Assembly (NCBI GenBank): GCA_028023455.1
Contig: JAQFVV010012398.1
Location: 5,790,682 to 5,854,681 of the forward strand
Length of the DNA stretch: 64,000 nucleotides
Direction of reading: 5' to 3'
Source of the DNA: Epiperipatus broadwayi
Lineage: Eukaryota > Onychophora > Udeonychophora > Euonychophora > Peripatidae
This document shows, piece after piece, positions 13,458-25,156 of the stretch. Position numbers and translations under genes: made by a program. The notes beneath the pieces are model-generated. The model saw only the letters and a program-made list of their open reading frames with translations, was not told the DNA's origin and did not search any database. The first letter of the stretch is position 1, and each line of letters opens with the position of its first letter.

Positions 13458-13709
13458 AATCTTATAATTAAATATTAATAAATACTGTAACCAAAAATTT
13501 TGAAGAGTACAAAAATATAATTGTCATTTAGGAGCACTTTAGACTATCCTCGTAGTCTTTGCCAACTAATACTTTGAAAGTTTAACCATCCCAGTATTAG
13601 TTGACAAAGACTATGAGGATAGTCGAAAGCACATCTAAGTTACGATTATATTTTTTGTACTTTTTAAAATTTTTGATTACTGTATTTACTAATATTTAAT
13701 TATAAGATT
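13458..13709. repeat. Foldback element, two 116-bp arms around a 19-bp loop
   Basis: The arm at 13458-13573 is the reverse complement of 13593-13709 with scattered mismatches. The arms start with AATCTTATAATTAAATATTA and meet at AACTAATACT. The inner half is GC-richer (CTATCCTCGTAGTCTTTG against CAAAGACTATGAGGATAG). No transposase is encoded. The layout fits a MITE or foldback transposon; no certain target duplication was seen. Confidence 0.85.
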
Positions 13710-13719
13710 CCATATATAT

Positions 13720-15120
13720 ATATTGGAGTTATGTATTTTATATTTGTTGCTTGTCATCAATGTTAATGATTTAACAATATTTTGACTAGATTACTCCCCC
13801 TTTTATCCTAGTAGTTAAGGTCATTTATATGATTGCTGCAGAGATTCTAAAAGCAATATATAGAAAATTAATTTTTCAACATTTCTACATTTAACACATA
13901 AATGACCTCTGCTGAATGCAGGTGTAATCTTATCCAAACTTCAAAACTAAGATGTAGTAAATATATACACAAAAATATCTGAGATAGATCTTTGCATTTT
14001 TTCACTTGTGAAAATTTTAACTTTAATATGCACGTTTATATATATATACTCAATAAAACTTTATCATTTATCTGTTTCTTAGAAATGCATTTTGTCTTAT
14101 AATGATAAAAATAATTTCATTACTTCATGGTGAAAGCAACATTAAAAAAGATGATGGCAAGTTTAAAATCACTTATATCTTTTTGCTTTTTAACTAATAT
14201 GACAATAATCAAATATATTGTTTAACAGAATTTAACTGAAAATTGTTGAATCAGTCAGTCAAAATGCAGTTTATCGATTTTAAAAAGTCCTAAACAATTA
14301 ACTTTATTATTAAAATACGTGCTCATGTACAATTGCAAGTTTTATGTTTTTTATCCAACTAATAAATAAAGCTTAAATCATGTGCAGATAAATAAGTTTG
14401 TTGATTTCAAAGAGATGCCTGGAAATAGATTATTATAAAAAAAGATTACTTATTTGTAGATAATGATTATAGCACACTGCTTATTTTGATAAAGTTTGCA
14501 TAATATTTCAATATAGATTAAGTCAGGAATTTTTTCTGTAGCAAATATATTAGACCAATACAAAATCATTAATTAGATGGAATATAGATTAGCTTTTTAA
14601 AATAAAAAATATCCTGATTGTGACTACAAAACTTTTCTAAGGTTTACCTAGACAGATTTGAACTCCAGTTTATGGAAGTGACAAGTGGAGGTACTAAACA
14701 CTTGTTTTCAAGATCATTTCATTAGTATAATGATTTGACAGCAGTTTATATTTACCACCAAATAATATTGTATTTATAAATAATATTGTATTTACATATT
14801 TGACAGGATTAATTTGAAAATTAAAACTTAAAAAAATACTATTTACTATTTATTAAATTTTCCACTATCTAATTTAATTTTAAAAGTTATAATTCTTTTT
14901 TACTTCTGTTAGCAATAAAACTTTATCTAGCAGGTGAATTATAAGCAATAAGATTTCAGATGTAAACAATTTATTATCATTTACTACTTGCATATGTTCT
15001 TGGCCTTTAAAGGTAGTTGTACTTAATTTGCAACTTTAGTGCTATCTTGTTGTTTTACCATGGAAATTTTGAACTTCTTCTTTATCTGTGTATGGTGTTT
15101 TGTTTCGGATGAGCTATCAT
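13720..15120. other. AT-rich DNA, no feature recognised
   Basis: No open frame, repeat or structured element was identified between the foldback element and the CR1-like fragment. Confidence 0.5.
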
Positions 15121-15932
15121 TATTTTTATTAAAATGTTGAAAATGTTTGGTAGATTGCAGTTTATGGATAATAAAAGAATAGCTAAAATAGTATTTAATT
15201 GGGTTATGAGTAAAGGGCAGGTAACAAGATGGGGGAGAAAGGTAATGCGGTATGCAAAAGATTTGGATAAAGAATTTATATCAATATATTTGTACAAAAG
15301 ATGGGATGATTGTGTTAAGAGGATTATTGAGTGTTATTGTAGTAAGGAATGGGATAAAAGAATAAATTTATTAATAAAGACTAGGGAGTTAGAGAGATGG
15401 AGAAATAGTATGGAGAGTAAAACGAGTTTAAATATATATAGAAATAAACAGAATATTAGGTGTGAGTTAATATATGATAATAGTAAGAAAAGTAGTTTAT
15501 TGTTTAAGGCTCGAATGGGATCTTTAGCTACAAAAGAATATACATGTAAATGTAAAAATATGGGTGATTTATTTTGTAAATTATGTAAGGAAGGAATAGA
15601 AAATATTAGGCATTTGTTAATTAAATGTAAATGTTTGAAAACAGAAAGGGTACATATAATTAAGTTGTGGAAAAATAAATATGAAAAGAGTGATTATACA
15701 GTAAGTGAATTATTGGTTTTTATGCTGGGTTTGGGAAAAGATAAGGGAGATTTAGATATAAAGGTTATAGAATGGACAAAGATTATGTTGTGGAAATGGG
15801 ATAGAGCAGATTATGAGTAAATTTAGAGTGGGAAATGTAAAATAATGTGGCGAACAGGTTTATCTGGGCATAATTGCCGAGATATTCTTGACTTCGTTTA
15901 AGGAGAAGCCATAATACATCACATCACATCAC
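15120..15932 (+). mobile_element. 5'-truncated CR1/Jockey-like LINE, 3' end
   Basis: Only the end of the element is present: the last 228 or so codons of the polymerase ORF, a short 3' UTR and a tail of tandem ACATC pentamers at about 15916-15931. The same 3' UTR and tail end the copy at 36574-37336 (TTTATCTGG, GAGATATTCTTGACTTC, AAGGAGAAGCCA), which defines the family. Plus-strand orientation. 5' truncation during target-primed reverse transcription explains the missing front. The 5' border is approximate. Confidence 0.8.
15134..15820 (+). CDS. C-terminal fragment of a CR1/Jockey-like LINE polymerase
   Basis: Open for 228 codons, ending in a normal stop. It belongs to the region beyond the reverse transcriptase palm and contains no catalytic motif. 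It is lysine-rich and helical, with ERWRNSMESKTSLNIY and LLFKARMGSLATKEYT, then a knuckle CKLCKEGIENIRHLLIKCKC (about residues 154-173), which fits the terminal CCHC motif of CR1-type elements. The second copy at 36574-37137 is closely similar and lacks 22-23 residues here (around residues 103-125). The long open frame suggests a fairly young insertion, but as a fragment it has no function of its own. The start codon is arbitrary: the true protein began far upstream. Confidence 0.75.
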   Translation: MLKMFGRLQFMDNKRIAKIVFNWVMSKGQVTRWGRKVMRYAKDLDKEFISIYLYKRWDDCVKRIIECYCSKEWDKRINLLIKTRELERWRNSMESKTSLNIYRNKQNIRCELIYDNSKKSSLLFKARMGSLATKEYTCKCKNMGDLFCKLCKEGIENIRHLLIKCKCLKTERVHIIKLWKNKYEKSDYTVSELLVFMLGLGKDKGDLDIKVIEWTKIMLWKWDRADYE

Positions 15933-16064
15933 CAAGAAACCTGCAAGTGATAAATTGATTTGTATTTTAGAAGGATTTATTTGATTTACTTTGCCCTAGG
16001 TGTTTTAATTTTTCAATTTCAGTGATTTTTGGATAGAAATTTATCACTTGCAGACTTCTTGATG
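15931..16064. repeat. Small inverted repeat next to the CR1-like tail
   Basis: 15931-15955 pairs with 16039-16064 (CTGCAAGTGATAAATT against AATTTATCACTTGCAG, with one-base differences outside). The spacer is about 83 bp. It starts exactly where the ACATC tail of the CR1-like element ends, so it may be an older MITE that the LINE landed on, or a hairpin MITE inserted at the tail. Confidence 0.7.
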
Positions 16065-16069
16065 GTACT

Positions 16070-19000
16070 ACAGCGTTGCTTTTTTGCAAAAAGCGCAATC
16101 TCACTTAATTACTAATCAAAGGTGAAGTAAAAACTATTATTTTATTTCAATAGATTTTAAGGGTTTTATTTGTCTAATTCAGTGATTTATGACTTCTTCA
16201 AGATTTAATGGACTGGAATAATAAAATATATTTCAGTTTGGACTAAAATTAAATGTGAACCTATTCATATGATTTAAATAGTTAAAAAAAAAAAAAATTT
16301 TTTTTTTTAATATAATACTTGAATTTTTTTTGATACATTCGCAATCCCTGTATAGTTTAAGGAGGAGATAGAGTAATGGGCACTAGATTAAAATTTTCAG
16401 CTCTCCTACCATTTTTGATTTTTGATGCTCAAATTGTCTTTGAATCCCAAGTAATAAGTCATTGAATTATATATACACTGTATATATAATCTGGTTAATT
16501 TATGAAAAGAATGATGACTCAATATGTAGAATAATATTCTGAGAAACAGATTTCTGATAGGAGAACAATATTATTTTATAGATTTTAATTGAAAAAAGAA
16601 GTCATATGAAATAAGTATAGGTTTCTATGGAGATGAGACTGGAATTGAAAGGTCAAAAAAGGTTGGATATAAGTTTAAAGGAAAGTGGAGGAAACAGATT
16701 GAATAGGTTATAGAAAGTGTTAAAAAATGATTGGTATAAGAGCAAATTAAAAACTTTAAAAAATTGGAGAGGGTTATTATTTATAGTTGCTGTTTGATAT
16801 AGGGTACATAATTTATGATTATTTAGTAGATTTCATAATTAATTAATGCAAAATATCATGAAAGATTTTTTAATATTAGTATTGATGATAAATTGCTTTT
16901 ATGATTAATGATTAGGGGGTAGCAGTTAATAAACAGATATGCTAAAAGAATGATTAGATATGGTATATAGTTTAACTTAGTAATAATAGAATTTCAAAAG
17001 ATTTATTATTCCTCAACTGAATTTATACACATCCATCTATACAGTTGTATTATTTTAAAGATAGGATATGAAAACCATAATCCTAGATATGATAAAATTA
17101 CAGTTTACCAGCATTATTTGTTGCAAATGATAGAAGTTTTTTTAGCTAAAAACAAATATGTTGCTTAAGTTATGTGTAAAAGATAGAGAAAAGATGAGTA
17201 AAAAAATTAGTTAAAAAAAACAATATTGCTAATTAGTAAATTAAAAAATGAAAAAGAAATAACTAACAGTTGTCATAAAACGAATTAGAAACTGATATGG
17301 TGTCAGATCTATATCTAAGTATGCAAGCAAGTTAGCTTCCTTTAAAATTGTAGTTTTTCCTTTAATTTCAGGATATTAATTTGAATGGTATAAAGGAATA
17401 AAAATAACTGTTAGGTAAGTAAGTTTTTTAGTTAGAGATAGTCTCCATTGCTAAAGGCAAAAGCCATAAACTAATCTGGAAATAGACATTTTATAAGACT
17501 GTACCACTTAATGACAGATGATTATTTAGGATTACAATAAATAGTTCTACAATAAAGGGATAATTATTTGTGGAAGCATATGAGTAAGCATAATAAAAAA
17601 TCATGTAATATAGTTATTGGTAAAATGAAAAAATAATGAATAAAACATGTGAAATAATATATTTGGAAATTGAAATAAGTAACTAACTATAATGAGCATT
17701 AAAATGGAAAAAATATTTGATAATAAAAATAAAAAATGGGATGGATAAATAAATTGGCAGTAATTGCTTATATAATATAAGTAAACTTAATGAAAAGGAA
17801 TGGTTGATCCTGGTTTCAGTTATGGAATGATTTATTAAAGCTTTTCATAAGATTAAAAAAGAAGTTGCAAGTTATGAATTTAAGGATAATATGTAGACAT
17901 AAAGGAAAAGCTATACAAGGTAAAATAGCATGGTAATTATTTCATATGAGAAATATTTGGAACATAGTAATTTATGGATTATAATTTGAATGGCTTGATT
18001 AGAAGATGTCAGATAAATGGGTAGAAAACAGCTTTTTAAATGTGCAAAAAAAAAAAAAAAACACAGAGAAGGAATATATTTTAAGGTATCAATCTAATTG
18101 GGATAAAGGTTTTGTACGTTAAAAATTAAGATAAAAAAAATAGCAAATTTAAAAAATAAAAAAAGAAATTAGCGAAATTAAAAACAAGCAAATACTAATA
18201 TATATCAAACAAGATCTCAGTTAAAAGGAAGATATAAGTGGAAAGTATTTTTAATAATAACAAATCATTTAAGTTAGAATAACTTGTGTAACATGAAGAA
18301 AAATAATTTATTATTTATGGCTAAAGTAGAAAATCTAAAGAAAGTTGTAAACAGATTTAAATCTGTTGTGTGATATGTATTGTCCAGAAAGTATTGAATA
18401 TTTATAATAAAATATAGGAGTTTTAATAACATTAGGAAGTAAAAGATGATATTTTGAGATAAATAATATAAAATTAATCACTGCACAAACATTAATTTTT
18501 TTTAATTTATGTTATTTATAGCAAATTTGTTTACATAATTTTTCTAGCTGTAATATTTTATGGTGAATCATTAGAGGATAATAATTGATTTACAGATATA
18601 TGGTGAAAATGATAAAAGAATATACAAAAGTTGCCATTTAAAAATCATGGAAAATTTCTATAATGAATATAAGTTAAAATTTAATTCAGAAATATATATG
18701 CAGTGAAATTTATTACAATAAAAGTTTTTATGGTAAACAACCATGAATTTTTATTCTCACTAAATTAAGATTTGCATAATAAAGGCAAATGTTGCAATAA
18801 AAACATTTTTATCATATTTTGTAAGTTTAAATTATGAATTTAATTCACTTATCTTGCTTATTTATATCTTTTGTCATAAAACCCTATTTTTAAAAAAATA
18901 TTTTAATGCATAAGTACAATAATTTTAATCATAATCCTCAAAGCCAAAGTTAAAAAGTTGATTAACATTAATATAAAACAATGTCTAAACCAAATTACTA

Positions 19001-20210
19001 TAAAACTCTCAATGAACACAAATGTTTAACATTGGATGCATGTCTTCAAAATATTTTTAATATTCTGAAATGCAAATGAAGAAACTGATTGACGTCACAA
19101 AAAAGAAATATCCTTCCCCTCAAATGAAAGTAAAGTGGTTTTATTAATGTTTGTTGAATCTTTGATAAAAAGTTTGATTTCGGATGTCAATTTGTGCTCT
19201 AAACAGAATGTAACATCAAAAAAAAAAAAAAATCCAAATAACTCAGCAGAAGTGATTTTATTGTTAATATAAATTTATTTAGTTTTCATTATGATGCCAG
19301 AAAAAGTTAGAATGTAGTGCAAGAAAAAAGTAATTTTTAAATAAGAAAGCAGAAGTTCTGAAGTCAACAATCTGTGAATTTTTATTAAAATATTTTTACT
19401 TACATTTTTATTTTATACTTTTAAAAGTTGAATTTTAGTTTTTATTAAATTTGAACTATACAATATGTACAGCAAATAATTTTATACAAATTTTTACATT
19501 TATATTTTGTAACATATTAATGATTGTTTTGAGTAGTAATTTTGATCTATGTTATGGACTTGTACAGATTATCCCTGGATATAATGTACTTCAATGTAAT
19601 ACAATAAACAAATGATATAATAAATGATTTAACCAATTAGTCATTACACAGATTCTACTGAATATGTATTGAGGGAAAAGATTGTGGCAAAAAAAATGTT
19701 TTTTTTTTCAGTTTATGAAAAATAAGACAGATTTGATATCAAAGAGTTGAGAAAATAAAGAATATTCTTGAAATATGAGATAGAAGACAAAAAATGAGAG
19801 ATTGCAGTACAGTTGCTTATATTAAACAGCCTTTAAAAAATTTGTTTATCTGTTCCACACACAGACATTATATATACATATAGTAATAGTTAACACCTAA
19901 TATGAATGATTTTATATAAATTGAATCTTGAATATATTACACCTAATTGGCAAAATGATTAATACAACAGCAAATGAAGAACAAGAATATCTTGATCTTT
20001 CAAAAATATTATAGTCTGGTGGTTTTATATAGTAAAATAGATCATTATTTTAATGTTTTTTTAATCAAATATAGTATACAAAAACCACAGATTATTTTAT
20101 ATAATGGGTTTTTAGCCAATATATTACCTAGCCATAAAGTTACATCCAGGATAGAAAATATTTTTGTATTTATCATAATTGAAGTTGCAAATTAATATGC
20201 CACTTTTTGT
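16070..20210. other. AT-rich DNA with a purine-rich strand at 16.56-18.48 kb
   Basis: From about 16560 to 18480 the plus strand is clearly richer in A+G than T+C, unlike the flanks. All frames are broken. The bias could mark a very old LINE or other coding remnant, but no motif could be recognised. The rest is plain AT-rich sequence with A-runs (18046-18061, 19219-19233). Confidence 0.4.
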
Positions 20211-20219
20211 TTCAAAAAA

Positions 20220-20425
20220 CATTTAATTTGTGCCTCATCGCCAATGGACGAGAGGTTAGATGTCTTACATTGCAAATTAACAATTGCCAACTATAATGGC
20301 TTCATCTGTCTGCATGGAGAATCACCACTATGAAAGGAAATCTGTATAGTCTCATTCCATTCATCAGAGATCCCCATGCACTCAGACTACCACCACATTA
20401 CAAGATTTTCAAATGGATTTTCTGG
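20220..20425. other. Short GC-richer island of unknown nature
   Basis: Within very AT-rich flanks this 200-bp block has a near-balanced composition (for example GCCTCATCGCCAATGGACGA). No frame stays open across it, and no tRNA-like fold or repeat partner was found in the window. It could be an old SINE fragment, a non-coding exon or a conserved element. Confidence 0.35.
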
Positions 20426-20429
20426 GTAA

Positions 20430-21680
20430 ATTTTACATTGCTTATTCTGGTTAAGTCATAATTTGAATACTCATGCTATTTTTTAACTATGATGTTCTAC
20501 ATTGCAAAGCATATGAAAAAAACTTGACTAGCATATTATTACATTGGGTTATCATCCATAGCTATTGTGAAAATCAAAATGATTTTTATTTTCAAAACTT
20601 TATATGCCTTATATTGCACTTAAGGTTGTTGTTTTTACAAAAATACTGAATATCAAAAAGAATAAATAATGTAAAATTGTCTCTTATATTACTTTATTAT
20701 CTTTAAAAATATTTAAAATCAAGCATGGATTTATACAAAAAAGATTTCAATCTTTATAGAAATAATGTTAATTAATGTAACTAATATGGAATCTTTTAAT
20801 GTGAAATATCAATTTAATACAAAGTCTACTTGTAAATGCATAGTTATAAACATAAAACAAAATTGCTAATGTAAAATTAACTGCAATGGCCATCACATAT
20901 CTGCACTAAGTCATAACCTAAAAAAAGTTTCTTTTTTTTTTGTAAGAGAGAGTTGAAAATTTTTATAACATACTTTAAAAACTATGTAATATAATGAATA
21001 CAACTTTTTTAATTTTGAATATCGATTGCAATGGTAAAGTATTAGACTCGAGAGTTTTTCAAATGTTTTATGATGTCCTGAATGATAAAACATTCAATTA
21101 CTTTTATTAGTATCAGTAATTATGTTTTTTCAATTATATAATAGACTAGTTCCATCACCTAAAATTAATTGTTTGAATCCTGTTAGAAAATTTCAAACTT
21201 TTCAAATACATTCAACACACAGATTAGTTTATGAGACATATCTTGAGTGGCACCTTTAAATTTATGTAAATTAAATTTAAGATAAGTGCTTTAACCAATA
21301 CTTTTGACAGAATAGCAATGCCTGAAGAAAAGAAGAGAATATTACCATTCAAAACATTGTGTTGTAGGCTACCTTGTGTACTATAATAGATGAATGGATT
21401 TAAAAAGTTAGAATAAGATTTGAATTTTTCTAAATTAACAGTTAATTCTAGAATATGTCTATTTATTTATTTCTATATTAATCTTCAAATTATTTTGATG
21501 TTTTCATTATTCTGTTTTAAAGAAAATAATAAAGCAGACTAAATTACATTTTTTTTTCCACATGTAGAAAGTGTATTTAGTTGTTTTGAAAGTTCATGTG
21601 TTAAAATTTTCTTTTAATTTTATTTTATACAATATACTTTGCAAATTTATTTTAATTCATTAGGTAAATTAATACACTAT
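20430..21680. other. AT-rich DNA, no feature recognised
   Basis: Nothing beyond low-complexity AT sequence was identified. Confidence 0.5.
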
Positions 21681-21689
21681 ACAGGCTTA

Positions 21690-22075
21690 AAACTGCATAT
21701 ATTTGGGATTTGAACTCAGACCATCACACGACTCTCAACTTTCCATGACATCTCATATTGCTGACCCACCTGATCGTACACATGTTGAAAAGATAAATAA
21801 TCACCAAAATATATGTATTTTGTGCTAATCCAGCACTCATCACATGATCCAGATTACCATCTCCACACATATATACATTCAGTGCTCAGCTTTATATTAA
21901 GATAGCCAATCTTCATACTTTAATATACAGGCTTCAAACTACTCCAACCCACAACTCTTCAGCCTTCCATTTCATTGAAAATCTGATGATGGAATCTTCA
22001 AAGCCCACATTAGTGCCAAGGTTGTCATCCAAACCATGTTGACATTTAGTCATTCTGACTCCTCATGTATAGCAG
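21690..22075 (-). repeat. SINE-like interspersed repeat, single copy
   Basis: Aligns with 26155-26520 in the same orientation and with 26590-26945 in reverse. Shared blocks include GGATTTGAACTCAGA, ACATGTTGAAAAGATAAAT, CAACTCTTCAGC and GAAAATCTGATGATGGAAT. Read on the minus strand, the outer end carries GTCTGAGTTCAAATCCC, which matches a pol III B box (GGTTCRANNCC-like) with a possible degenerate A box about 30 bases before it. A tRNA-derived SINE is therefore plausible. The body has no open frame. Confidence 0.6.
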
Positions 22076-22554
22076 AATAATCCATTTTTTAAATTATAAT
22101 GAAAAAAAATATTAAATTAATTTTATTATTATTATTTACTGACTGACTTTTACTTTTAACATGAAATGTCTTGAATCCATTGTAGGAGCTGCGCCACTTC
22201 TCATGCTTAAACTTCAATAAAATCTTGAGTAATACATCATTTGTGTATTATTACTGCTTTATATGGTTTGGTAGAGTGGCAAGTTCTGGAACTTAAGATC
22301 TATAAATCACAGCTTTCTCTATTATTTATAAATTTCCTGATCAATAAACCATCCAATTTTTTTATTACATTGACTACTATTTTGATATCTAATAAATAAA
22401 ACACAAATAAAAACAAATTAATATCAACATTTTATTTATTTATTTATTTTTTGAATAACAATATACAATTTCTCTTAAAAACTGCTTTCTTTTTAAATTA
22501 ATTATTAATATATTTCAGAATAAATAATTAACATTCTGTTGAGATAATTAAGAT

Positions 22555-22843
22555 AATTAGTTACATTAAATGTATTTTATTGATTTATTTTGGTAGTTTC
22601 ATTACATAAACACACATCTTAAAAGTAAATAGGAAAAATTCTACTCTGTGGATAATTGAAAGTGTAGTAAGGATAAAGACGACCTATAGACCTGGTATAA
22701 TATGGATAAAGATTGGGGCCATTTTGATTATTTATTGCTGTGAATCTGTAATCAGAATCATGATCATGAGAAGAAGATTCTTCATTGATAAAATTATTCC
22801 CATATGATGGCAGATATTCCAAAATAGGATCAATGTTATGCAT
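22555..22843 (-). CDS. Candidate 3'-terminal exon of an unrecognised host gene
   Basis: On the minus strand a pyrimidine-rich run ending TTTTTATAG (acceptor AG at 22845-22844) leads into an open frame from 22843 to a TAA at 22621-22619. About 30-45 bases after the stop come two AATAAA signals (22589-22584 and 22581-22576). Acceptor, open frame, stop and poly(A) signal in the right order make a good terminal exon. The piece encodes about 74 residues: an acidic/histidine patch (NEESSSHDHDSD), then a tyrosine- and proline-rich tail in which LYPYYT occurs twice, each followed by an Arg-ended stretch (RSIGR; FNYPQSR), ending IFPIYF. No domain is recognised and upstream exons were not found. The first ATG is at the exon edge, so the real reading phase could enter upstream. 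A secreted or cuticle-like low-complexity tail is one possibility, but this is inference. Confidence 0.55.
22576..22589 (-). promoter_or_regulatory. Two polyadenylation signals
   Basis: Read on the minus strand, AATAAA occurs at 22589-22584 and again at 22581-22576, 30-45 bases after the stop of the candidate terminal exon. This is the normal spacing for a compact 3' UTR. Confidence 0.55.
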
Positions 22844-23562
22844 CTATAAAAATAAGAGTAAAATAAGATATGAAAATACAGACATACATGCATTTATTTA
22901 TATCTACATACATACATATATGCATATATGAGTACATATTCAGCTAAGGTCTAAATACCTAGTCAATATAAATAGTTCTGTCCATAAAACAGATTTCTAT
23001 TAATTGGGCCTCACATAAATGCTTCCCATTAAAGATGAAGATCATAACATGTAATATATGTAGACTCACTTTATTTTTTAATTATCTCATGCTTTGAGAG
23101 CATCATTTATGATGTAATTTAGAGCATATTTATATTTATAAAAAAATCCTGTTTTGCTCTGTAGCTAATAATAAACTCTTCAGAAAGGAAAAATTTGAGT
23201 TTTATATTAACTTGAGCAAAAGTATCATGGAAAGGATTATTGATTTAAGTCAAAGACTGTCTGTAGTGTAATATATGCAAAAACACTTTGTCCACAGTGA
23301 TGATATTCAAATAAAACAAACCCACACACCTACCCACTCTCACACACATATATAAAATAAATACTAAAAAGACTAAAATAATGTTCATTGGATTTTCTCA
23401 GATAAAAAAAAAGATTAATATTCACAAATTAAAAGAAGTTAGCAATATCAAATACTTAGTTAGATTATTAATAATGAATATATTCGTAGAATTAATCTTG
23501 GAAGGAATGCTTTAGACTGAAATAGATGGCACAACCTACTTTTTAAACTTAGATGGTAATTA

Positions 23563-23690
23563 AGCAATTTAGCTAATAAACAAATATCCCCACTTCAACA
23601 AGATCAATGAATGATAAATGATGGTAAAGAAATTTAGCTAATATGCAAATATCTCACTTCTACAAGATCAATGAATGATATATTACATGC
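23563..23690. repeat. Tandem duplication of about 65 bp
   Basis: Two adjacent units share AATTTAGCTAATA, CAAATATC, CACTTC and ACAAGATCAATGAATGAT with few differences (units start near 23563 and 23628). No known function. Confidence 0.8.
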
Positions 23691-23819
23691 TCCCTCTATA
23701 CCTTATAGTTAACTTCATTGAATTTAAGGCTTTATGAAAGTTTAGTATTTTTTGTGGTTTTCTGAAATTTTTCCTCGTAAAAACCTCTTACTTTAAAAAA
23801 GTTTATCCCCTTATTTTAC

Positions 23820-25156
23820 TGCTCAATTAAGAGTGGATAAATTACTCAGTACTGAAGAGGTTTACAGCTGTTTCCAAGAATCTTCAATGGAACAAGCTAA
23901 AGAAAAAACCATCTTTGAAATTTCCAAGACATTTCAGGATTTTGCTCTCTGCAATCAACTATACCACCCAGAGATGCTACAGTCAAAGAGAAATTTTTTT
24001 CCAAAAGCTCATTGTAAAGGACCCCTAGTCCAAATTTCAAGCCAATAGTGTTCAAAATGAAGCCTCCAGTGAAATCATTAGAAATCTAGATTTCCCAAGC
24101 TTGGAAAATAGCAGCGTAAATTTTTTTTTAATTTTCTTCATAATTCTAATGTTTCTCAAAATCTTGATAATAAATTGATAAAAGTAGGAAAACTAAATAG
24201 TGTCTTCCAATTTAAATGCCTCCCATTTCCAAAATCAACTCAATATACTAATTAATAGCAGCACTCTTATGCTAAGGTTACACAGGTAGGTCTTAGAGAG
24301 CCTAACGTGTGGCATGAAAACCTTCAAAAAATCACAAAGATTTTTGCCCACTAAACACTTTCTTGTACATTGCTGAGGATTCTCAAACATAGATTCCACT
24401 TGCACCCTATGTCTCAGAGAAGAGAAAAACTTCTCTTCACCTCCTCTGCCACTGTGTTTCCCTTCAATCCTACAGAGACCTTATAGCCTCCAATGCTAAA
24501 TGACAAAATGCCTTCCTTATCTACTCTCATTGACAATATACTGTGTGAATCCATCCCAGACATGTGTTCATCAACATTCTTATTGTTTTCACTATGGTAC
24601 ACCCAGTTCTGGCTCACCTTTAATCATGTATTGGAGCATCCAGTTGATTTATACATTGACAGATGGAAAAAATTCAGGAGAGGGACCAGAATTTGGCCCC
24701 TCCTACATCTATGATACCACATGCAAACTAATTGATTTGCCTCCCTAAAGCTGACCCCTTTCATACTTGAATAGAAATCATCTATCCTGGAAATGATTAG
24801 GGGCTGATTTGCATGCATTCCTTTCTCCTCATGCTTATTGCCCAGACCCCTGAGTATTATGATAGAATGGAAATTCTGAATTGTCAGTTTACCTATGCAA
24901 AGCTGTGGCTTTGCATGGACAAAAGTTTAAAATAATCTTTGTACATTTAGAGATATGCAAGCTTAGTCACCTGCCACTGAGACACTAATTCCCAGACTAA
25001 TTCCTTTGCCTCTATGCATCATATGCCATACAAGATGTGTCCATATTGAACTTCTACTCTCTGAATACCATTTAATGATTCCTATGTCTAATTTTATTAT
25101 AAACTGTAACCAAATTTTAGAATAAAATATTCGATATTTTTATAAAAAAAAAAAGA
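23820..25156. other. GC-richer island with open frames and a poly(A)-like end; possible retrocopy
   Basis: This 1.3-kb block is clearly less AT-rich than its flanks. On the plus strand an open frame of 71 codons runs from 23833 to 24048, and the block ends in an AATAAA (about 25121) followed some 20 bases later by an A12 run, as in a reverse-transcribed mRNA 3' end. On the minus strand a frame is open from about 24930 to 24414, about 172 codons broken by one TGA at 24623-24621. Neither protein resembles a family I recognise, and the two strands give conflicting readings. A processed pseudogene, a decayed transposon or a real exon cluster are all possible. Confidence 0.35.
24414..24930 (-). 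pseudogene. Open frame of about 172 codons with one internal TGA, unidentified
   Basis: Reading the minus strand from 24930, no stop occurs until a TGA at 24623-24621; the same frame then continues open to 24414. Residues have a mixed, protein-like composition (LTIQNFHSIIILRGLGNKHE, then FREANQLVCMWYHRC and later GGYKVSVGLKGNTVAEEVKR) rather than the N/K/I/Y-rich composition of AT noise. No family is recognised and there is no obvious start. It could be a transposon remnant or a chance frame in a GC-richer block, and plus-strand frames overlap it. Confidence 0.25.

Noticed and set aside
15082-15297. 71-codon minus-strand frame
   Set aside because: It is antisense to the CR1-like polymerase fragment.
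21160-21190. Possible pol III B box (GTTTGAATCC) suggesting a tRNA gene
   Set aside because: No A box or cloverleaf could be drawn around it; isolated 10-mers are expected by chance.
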